Assembly (NCBI GenBank): GCA_017451975.1
Contig: JAFTNI010000215.1
Location: forward strand, 1 to 6,524
DNA length: 6,524 nucleotides
Origin: Clostridia bacterium
GTDB taxonomy: Bacteria; Bacillota; Clostridia; Oscillospirales; CAG-272
Direction of reading: 5' to 3'
Part shown: one piece after another, positions 1 to 5,600 of the stretch
Layout: each line of letters begins with the position of its first letter
How positions within the stretch are numbered: the first letter of the stretch is position 1
Notes under the pieces: generated by a model
Databases searched by the model: none
The model's input: the letters and a program-made list of their open reading frames with translations, nothing else
What the model was told of the DNA's origin: nothing
Program-made: the position numbers and the translations under genes

Positions 1-276
1 CTTAATTATCCGCTTGATATTGTAAAGATAGATCGCTCCGTTCTTATGAAGGCGCAGAGCGACGAAGGAAAAGCCGCATTCCGCGCACTTGTAGACCTGT
101 TTATTGATTTGGGCGCCGACGTTGTGTGCGAGGGCATTGAAACCAAGGAGCAAGACGAATTTGCAAAAAGCGCGGGTTGCCATTACGGCCAGGGTTACCT
201 CTATTTCAGGCCTATCAGCCACGATCAGGTTTTTGATATGATACGCAAGAGCAGCCTTGCCGAGGAAAATACATGA
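1..276 (+). CDS. EAL-domain protein, C-terminal fragment (c-di-GMP phosphodiesterase family)
   Basis: The frame is open from base 1 and ends with TGA at 274-276, giving 91 visible residues; the N-terminal part lies outside the window. The fragment carries the last conserved blocks of the EAL fold: DIVKIDRS (visible residues 6-13, with the Lys-Ile-Asp that sits at the active site in this family), CEGIET (43-48, with the conserved glutamate), and YGQGYLYFRP (62-71, with the QGY glutamine). EAL enzymes hydrolyse cyclic-di-GMP to pGpG. The EAL, N, E and DDFG motifs needed to judge activity are upstream and cannot be seen, nor can any GGDEF, PAS or membrane part. The internal ATG at 46 is not a real start, because homology runs through it from base 1. 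The end overlaps the PPTase start in an ATGA, which implies co-translation. I am sure of the family and unsure of enzymatic activity. Confidence 0.9.
   Translation, partial: LNYPLDIVKIDRSVLMKAQSDEGKAAFRALVDLFIDLGADVVCEGIETKEQDEFAKSAGCHYGQGYLYFRPISHDQVFDMIRKSSLAEENT
262..267 (+). promoter_or_regulatory. Ribosome binding site of the PPTase gene
   Basis: GAGGAA lies five bases before the ATG at 273 and inside the last codons of the EAL gene. Spacing is on the short side, and with the ATGA overlap it fits translational coupling of the two genes. Confidence 0.5.
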
Positions 277-890
277 CCCGCATAATATGCGTGGATATAT
301 CCCGTGCAGACGGGAAAGTTTACGAAAGCCTTTACAAAAATGCTTCGGAGGAAAGAAAACGCAGGGCAGACCGATATATAAGATATGAAGATAAGCTGCG
401 TTGCGTAGCGGCAGACGCATTACTGAAAATCGCGTTGGGAACGGATGATTTTCAAATAGAAAAAAATCGATACGGAAAGCCTTATATAAAGAACATGGAA
501 GGGGTATACTTCAATCTTTCCCATTCGGGCAATTACGTGGTAATTGCTTTCGGGGAAGGTGAAGTCGGCATAGACGTACAGCGGCATAACACCGATACGG
601 ATATGCGTATGATAGCAGAAATCTGCTTTACACGTGACGAGCAGGAATATGTGTGGCAGAGCAGCCTGAATACGGCAGAACGCTTCTACGAGATTTGGAC
701 CGGCAAAGAAAGTTATTTGAAACGCGCCGGAAAAGGATTGAGCGAGGATTTGGGCTCGTTCAGCGTTCTTGAAAAAAGGGCGTGCATATACTGCTTGCAG
801 CATACGCCCTGCGAGGGTTACACCCTTAGCTTCTGTTCTGCAGATAAGGATTATACACTGGAGCTGTCTGATGTAGGGCAGCTGGGATAG
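273..890 (+). CDS. Sfp-type 4'-phosphopantetheinyl transferase
   Basis: This 205-residue protein would transfer the phosphopantetheine arm of coenzyme A to a serine of carrier proteins, turning apo-ACP into holo-ACP in the cytoplasm. Motifs seen in order: RYGKPYI (66-72), FNLSHSG (80-86), GIDVQ (99-103, with the Mg-binding Asp101), and WTGKESYLKRAGKGL (142-156, with Glu146 and Lys150, the W-x-x-KES block of the Sfp/F-KES class). Length is close to the usual 200-240 for Sfp-type enzymes, so it looks complete. The second acidic residue of the common GIDIE motif is Gln103 here. The start at 273 has a GAGGAA upstream and overlaps the EAL stop. The gene lies two genes upstream of a synthase with tandem ACP domains, its natural substrate; in PUFA synthase systems the equivalent enzyme is PfaE. 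It could instead, or also, serve the ordinary fatty acid ACP or NRPS carriers. Confidence 0.93.
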   Translation: MTRIICVDISRADGKVYESLYKNASEERKRRADRYIRYEDKLRCVAADALLKIALGTDDFQIEKNRYGKPYIKNMEGVYFNLSHSGNYVVIAFGEGEVGIDVQRHNTDTDMRMIAEICFTRDEQEYVWQSSLNTAERFYEIWTGKESYLKRAGKGLSEDLGSFSVLEKRACIYCLQHTPCEGYTLSFCSADKDYTLELSDVGQLG

Positions 891-893
891 GAG
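889..893 (+). promoter_or_regulatory. Ribosome binding site of accDA
   Basis: AGGAG begins within the PPTase stop codon (TAG, 888-890) and sits seven bases before the ATG at 901. It fixes the start of the carboxyltransferase gene, and the position argues for one transcript with no promoter in between. Confidence 0.75.
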
Positions 894-900
894 AATTAAT

Positions 901-2598
901 ATGTCCATACTTTGGAAAAAAAGACATAAAACAATAGGTTACCCCGGGGGAGCTTTGGCAAACGTTAACCTTGAAAACGTTAAGGTAAGCTGCTCCAAAT
1001 GCAAAAGCACATATACCGGGAACGAGGTTTTTCACAGATATTATATTTGCCCGAAATGCGGTGCATACCTGCCCGTCGGCGCAAAGGAAAGGCTTCTTAT
1101 GGTGCTGGATGACGGCGAATTTGAGCCTTGGTTTGAGGACGTAGGCATTTGCGACCCTTTGGAAACGCCTGGCTACCGTGAAAAGCTTATCGCGGCACGC
1201 GAAAAAAGCGGAAATACGGAAGCGGTTACAGTGGGCTACGGTAAGATAGGCGGGCACGAAACCGTTATAGGCGTATGTGACCCAAACTTCATGATAGGCA
1301 GTATGGGCCACGCTATGGGCGAAAGAATTACGCGTGCGTTTGAACGCGCTACGGAAAGAAAGCTGCCCGTAATCCTCTTCTGCTGCTCGGGCGGCGCAAG
1401 AATGCAGGAGGGCATAGTTTCCCTTATGCAGATGGAAAAAACGTCGGCAGCGGTAAAGCGCCATTCAGATGCGGGTCTTTTCTACTGCTCTGTGCTTACA
1501 GACCCTACGATGGGCGGCGTTACGGCGAGCTTCGCGACGCTGGCGGACGTTATACTTGCAGAGCCTAATGCAAGAATAGGCTTTGCGGGCCCCCGTGTTA
1601 TTCAGCAGACGATAGGTCAGGCTTTGCCGAACGGTTTCCAAACGGCACAGTTCCAGCTGGAGCATGGCATGGTAGACCGTGTTGTGAAACGCCACACGCT
1701 TAAAAATACATTACATTATTTGCTTTATGCACACCCCGTTCAGCGCGAGCACCATTACCTCAGAAGACACAGCAGAAAGCTTAACCACGGCGATGCACCC
1801 ACACAAACGGAAAAAGGAAAGAGCGCTTGGGAAAAGGTGAAAATGGTGCGCAGCGGCGACCGCGCAACGGCGATGGATTATATAGAAAGAGTTTTTGAGG
1901 ATTTCAGAGAGCTTCACGGCGACAGATGCTTTGGCGATGACCACGCGCTTATCGGCGGGCTTGCTCTTTTGAACGATCAGCCCGTAACGGTTCTTGCGAA
2001 CCTGCGCGGTAAATCGCTGCAGGAGCGCTTCCACCGCAATTTCGGTATGCCGAAGCCTGAGGGATATCGCAAAGCTATACGCCTTATGAAGCAGGCAGAA
2101 AAGTTTGGCAGACCCGTTATCGCTCTTATCAATACCTCGGGCGCGTTCTGCGGCATCGACGCAGAGGAGCGCGGTCAGGGAAATGCAATAGCAGAATCTA
2201 TAATGACTATGGCTGGCTTGAAGGTTCCCACGCTCTGTATTCTCATAGGTGAGGGCGGAAGCGGCGGTGCGCTGGCAATTGCCGCAGGCAACGAGGTTTG
2301 GATGCTTGAAAACTCCACGTATGCTATCCTCTCTCCCGAAGGCTATTCTGCTATTCTTTGGAAAACGGAAGGCAGAGCAGAGGAGGCCGCAAACCTTATG
2401 AAGCTTACAGCACAGGATTTGTACGATCTTAATATTATTGAACGCATTATTCCCGAATTCGGCGGTGCAACCGCCGAAACGGCAGATAAAATTTCCGCTG
2501 TTATGCACAGCGCTATTCTGGACTTCCTCAGACGCTACGACGGAATGCCCCCGGAATATATCGCAAAGGAACGCTACGAACGGTTCCGCAAATTCTGA
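901..2598 (+). CDS. accDA: Fused acetyl-CoA carboxylase carboxyltransferase, beta-alpha (AccD-AccA)
   Basis: The protein has 565 residues in one chain. It would move the carboxyl group from carboxybiotin to acetyl-CoA, giving malonyl-CoA. The beta (AccD) half covers about residues 1-285: a four-cysteine zinc ribbon (Cys31, 34, 50, 53), CCSGGARMQEG (161-171), DPTMGGVTASFA (201-212), IGFAGPRVIQQTI (226-238) and LEHGMVDRVV (253-262). The alpha (AccA) half covers about 308-565: FRELHGDR (335-342), RNFGMPKPEGYRKA (379-392), AEERGQGNAIA (421-431), IGEGGSGGALAIA (449-461) and STYAILSPEG (472-481). In bacteria such as E. coli these are two proteins of about 304 and 319 residues; here the alpha half lacks most of the usual N-terminal helical lead-in. 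The usual alpha IDTPGAYPG is INTSGAFCG here (410-418). Biotin carboxylase (AccC) and biotin carrier (AccB) are not in the window and must come from elsewhere. Placed directly before the synthase, it probably supplies the extender unit. Confidence 0.95.
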   Translation: MSILWKKRHKTIGYPGGALANVNLENVKVSCSKCKSTYTGNEVFHRYYICPKCGAYLPVGAKERLLMVLDDGEFEPWFEDVGICDPLETPGYREKLIAAREKSGNTEAVTVGYGKIGGHETVIGVCDPNFMIGSMGHAMGERITRAFERATERKLPVILFCCSGGARMQEGIVSLMQMEKTSAAVKRHSDAGLFYCSVLTDPTMGGVTASFATLADVILAEPNARIGFAGPRVIQQTIGQALPNGFQTAQFQLEHGMVDRVVKRHTLKNTLHYLLYAHPVQREHHYLRRHSRKLNHGDAPTQTEKGKSAWEKVKMVRSGDRATAMDYIERVFEDFRELHGDRCFGDDHALIGGLALLNDQPVTVLANLRGKSLQERFHRNFGMPKPEGYRKAIRLMKQAEKFGRPVIALINTSGAFCGIDAEERGQGNAIAESIMTMAGLKVPTLCILIGEGGSGGALAIAAGNEVWMLENSTYAILSPEGYSAILWKTEGRAEEAANLMKLTAQDLYDLNIIERIIPEFGGATAETADKISAVMHSAILDFLRRYDGMPPEYIAKERYERFRKF

Positions 2599-2637
2599 TT
2601 TTATATTTTTGATACAGTGATACAAGGAGAATTATAT
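2599..2637 (+). other. Short AT-rich gap between accDA and the synthase gene
   Basis: This is the widest gap between genes in the window. It is AT-rich and contains a short direct repeat, GATACAGTGATACA (2611-2624), then the ribosome binding site. No stem-loop with a T-run and no paired -35/-10 promoter boxes are evident, so read-through from accDA is the simplest reading. Confidence 0.5.
2624..2630 (+). promoter_or_regulatory. Ribosome binding site of the synthase gene
   Basis: AAGGAGA lies seven bases before the ATG at 2638. It is a strong Shine-Dalgarno match at standard spacing, and it decides the start, which also coincides with the beginning of KS homology (EKVAIIGMGCVFPG). Confidence 0.85.
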
Positions 2638-5600
2638 ATGAAGGAAAAAGTTGCAATTATTGGCATGGGGTGTGTATTCCCCGGCGCCATGGATTTTACA
2701 CAGTATTGGCAGAATATTGTAGAGGGCAAGGACTCTATAAAAGAAGTTGAGCCCGAATTCTGGAAACAGGAGGAATTCTACAACCCCGACCCGAACGTGC
2801 CCGACGTAAGCTACTGCAAAATGGGCGGTCAGTCCGGTCCCATAGAGTTCGATACCAAGGAATTCGGTATTTCCCCTAAGGTAATGGAGCACACGGCGGT
2901 TGAACAGCTCTTCGGTCTTGTAGTTGCCCGCCAGGCGCTTATGGATGCGGGATATTACGGCAAAAACGCTCGCCCCTTCAACAGGGAAAAAACAGGTGTT
3001 ATTATGTCTGCGGGCACGGCAAGCCATGTTTTCAGCCTCCATTGCCGTACACAGCGCTTTAACATTCGCAAGATACTCGTGAACAACGGCGTTCCCGAAG
3101 AAGCGGCAGATCTTATTGTTGAAAAATTCCTCCAGACACAGCACGAATGGTCCGAAGACGATAACCCAGGATACATTCCCAACGTTGTTGCAGGACGTAT
3201 TGCAAACCGTTTCGACCTTGGCGGCACGTCATGCTCTGTAGACGCTGCTTGCGGTGCATCTCTCGGTGCTGTTAAATTTGCCGTTGACGAGCTTGTAAGC
3301 GGAAATATGGATATTATGCTTTGCGGCGGCGCGAACCTCGATAATTCTCCTGTTTCTTACCTTTCCTTCACAAAAACTCCCGCTTGCTCCAAAACAGGCA
3401 AGATCAAGCCCGTCGATGCAAGCGCAGACGGTATGATAATCGGCGACGGTGTGGGCATAATGGTTCTTAAAAGACTTTCCGATGCAGAGCGTGACGGCGA
3501 CAAAATCTACGCAGTTATCTGCGGAAGCGGTTCTTCCTCCGACGGTCGCGCAAAGAGCATTTATGCACCAAGCAAAGAAGGCCAGGTGCGTGCGCTCAAC
3601 CGCGCATACGAAAACAGCGGTGTAGATATGGATACCATAGGCCTTTTGGAGGCACACGGCACGGGCACTGCCGCAGGCGATGCTTGCGAGGTCAGCTCTG
3701 TTATCGCAGCTTTCCCGAAGAGTGAGAAGAGAAAAACCGTTATCGGCTCTGTAAAAAGCCAGGTTGGTCATATGCGCTTGGCGGCGGGTATAGCAGGTTG
3801 CATGAAGGTTGCGCTTGCTTTGCACCACAAGGTTCTTCCTAATTCCATTAATATGGAAAATCCCAACTCCGCGCTTATCGATAGCCGCTTGACAGTACTT
3901 AAAAAATCCCAGCCGTGGATTGTAAACGACGAACAACCTATACGCCGCGCTGGTGCAAGCGCATTCGGCTTTGGCGGCACAAACTTCCACGTTGTTCTTG
4001 AAGAATATAAAGGCGAGCACAGCGGCGCATACCGCGTGGGCGCGGCACCCACGGGCGTGCTCTTCACGGCAGAGAGCAAAGAAGCGCTTATTGAAAAAAT
4101 TAACGCTCTTGCTTCTGCTCCCGTAGCATTCTATGAAGATAAATACCGCTATGAAAACGCAGGCGCGGGTAAACATAAACTTGCTTTCGTAGCAAAAACC
4201 CCCGAAGAAGCGGCTGAAAAATGCACGGTGGCGCTCGAGCTTCTTAAAAAGAATAATGCAGATTCCTTTACACAGAAGGGAATTGCCTATAACAGTAAAA
4301 CTGTTGAAGGCAAGGTTACGGTGCTTTTCCCCGGTCAGGGCACTCAGGCGGTAAATATGCTTTCCGAAGCTACAATAAACTATCCCGAGCTTCGCGTTGC
4401 TATAGGAAAAGCCGATAACGTGTTGCTGAAAAACGGTGAGGCGCCCGTTTCTGAAATCATCTACCCCAAAGCGCTCACCGAAGAGGAATGGAGCGAAGCA
4501 CAGAGCGCTATCAACCGCACCTCAAACACACAACCCGTGCTCGCCGCTACAGAGGCAGGCTTATATGCTATCGCGAACAGACGCGGTTTGCAGGCAGATT
4601 CCTTTATAGGCCATAGCTTTGGCGAGCTTGTGGCTCTTTGGGCAGACGGCGCGATGGATTATGAAACGCTTATTTCTATGGCAAAGGTGCGCGGCACACT
4701 TATGGGTAAATCCAACCCCGACGTTGCTATGGCGGCTTGCATGACAGATAAGTCAACACTTGCCGAGGTATGCAAGGATATACCGAATATATATATTGCC
4801 AACGAAAACAGCGCCACACAAACGATTGTTTCCGGCAGTGCCGAAGGCGTTACCGCGTTGGAAGCAAAGCTTGGAGAAAAGGGAATAAAGGCGGTTCGCC
4901 TTAAGGTTTCGGGTGCCTTCCACAGCCCCTATATGAAAGAAGCGTCTGAAGCGTTCCGCGCATACCTCGACGGTATGACCTTCGGCAAAGCGGGCGGCAA
5001 TGTTTACGCAAATGCTACAGGTGAAAAATATACGGAAGAAATTGCAGATTTGCTTGAAAAACAGCTCCTTCAGCCCGTTCTTTTCCGCACTGCCGCAGAA
5101 AAGGCTTATGCCGATGGCTCCCGTATTTTCGTGGAAGTAGGCAACGGCAAGGTGCTTACAGGTCTTCTTCGCGATTGTCTTGCCGGCAAGGATTACACGT
5201 CTGTTTCCCTTTGCCCCGAAAAGGATAAGAATACTGCAGAGCAGCTGGAATTTGCTATGGCGCAGCTCGCGGTGCTTGGCGTAAACGTAAAAGACGACCC
5301 CTACCGTGCGCCCCACGATGAAGACCTTATACCTAAAAAGAGCAAAACCACATACACAGTAAAAATGAAGAGCTTTGTTTTGCCTGCTCACAAAAAGGCA
5401 ATGGACGATGCGCTTCTTCCCGACCAGAGAATTATAGATATTATGAAGAAAGCGCAGGAGCCCAAGACGATTATAAAAGAAGTTGAAGTTGTAAAAGAAG
5501 TAGAAGTTGTGAAAGAGGTAGTAAAGCCCATGGAAATAAAAACAGCCGCTCCCGCAGCAGGCGCATATTCTGCCAATGCGGAAGTATTCAGTAAGTTTAT

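Noticed and set aside
46..276. A 76-residue stand-alone protein starting at the ATG at 46
   Set aside because: EAL-family homology (DIVKIDRS) continues upstream of that ATG to base 1 in the same frame, so this is the tail of a larger gene cut by the window edge.
901..2598. A propionyl-CoA or methylmalonyl-type biotin-dependent carboxyltransferase instead of AccDA
   Set aside because: The N-terminal four-cysteine zinc ribbon and the specific AccD and AccA blocks (SGGARMQEG, RNFGMPKPEG, AEERGQG) identify the acetyl-CoA carboxylase subunits.
2438..2620. Small plus-strand open frame overlapping the end of accDA
   Set aside because: It is out of frame with the conserved AccA C-terminus, has no recognisable motif and lies almost wholly inside a real gene.
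2599..2625. Possible internal promoter (TATATT-like box) before the synthase gene
   Set aside because: The gap is AT-rich, so such boxes are expected by chance, and no -35 box at proper spacing is visible; the short gap favours read-through.
3229..4176. Long open frame on the minus strand inside the KS region (and similar ones at 826-1464, 1711-2625 and 4753-5616)
   Set aside because: They lie fully antisense to genes with clear family motifs, give Cys/Phe/His-rich translations with no recognisable domain, and have no convincing ribosome binding site. They are by-products of codon bias on the plus strand.
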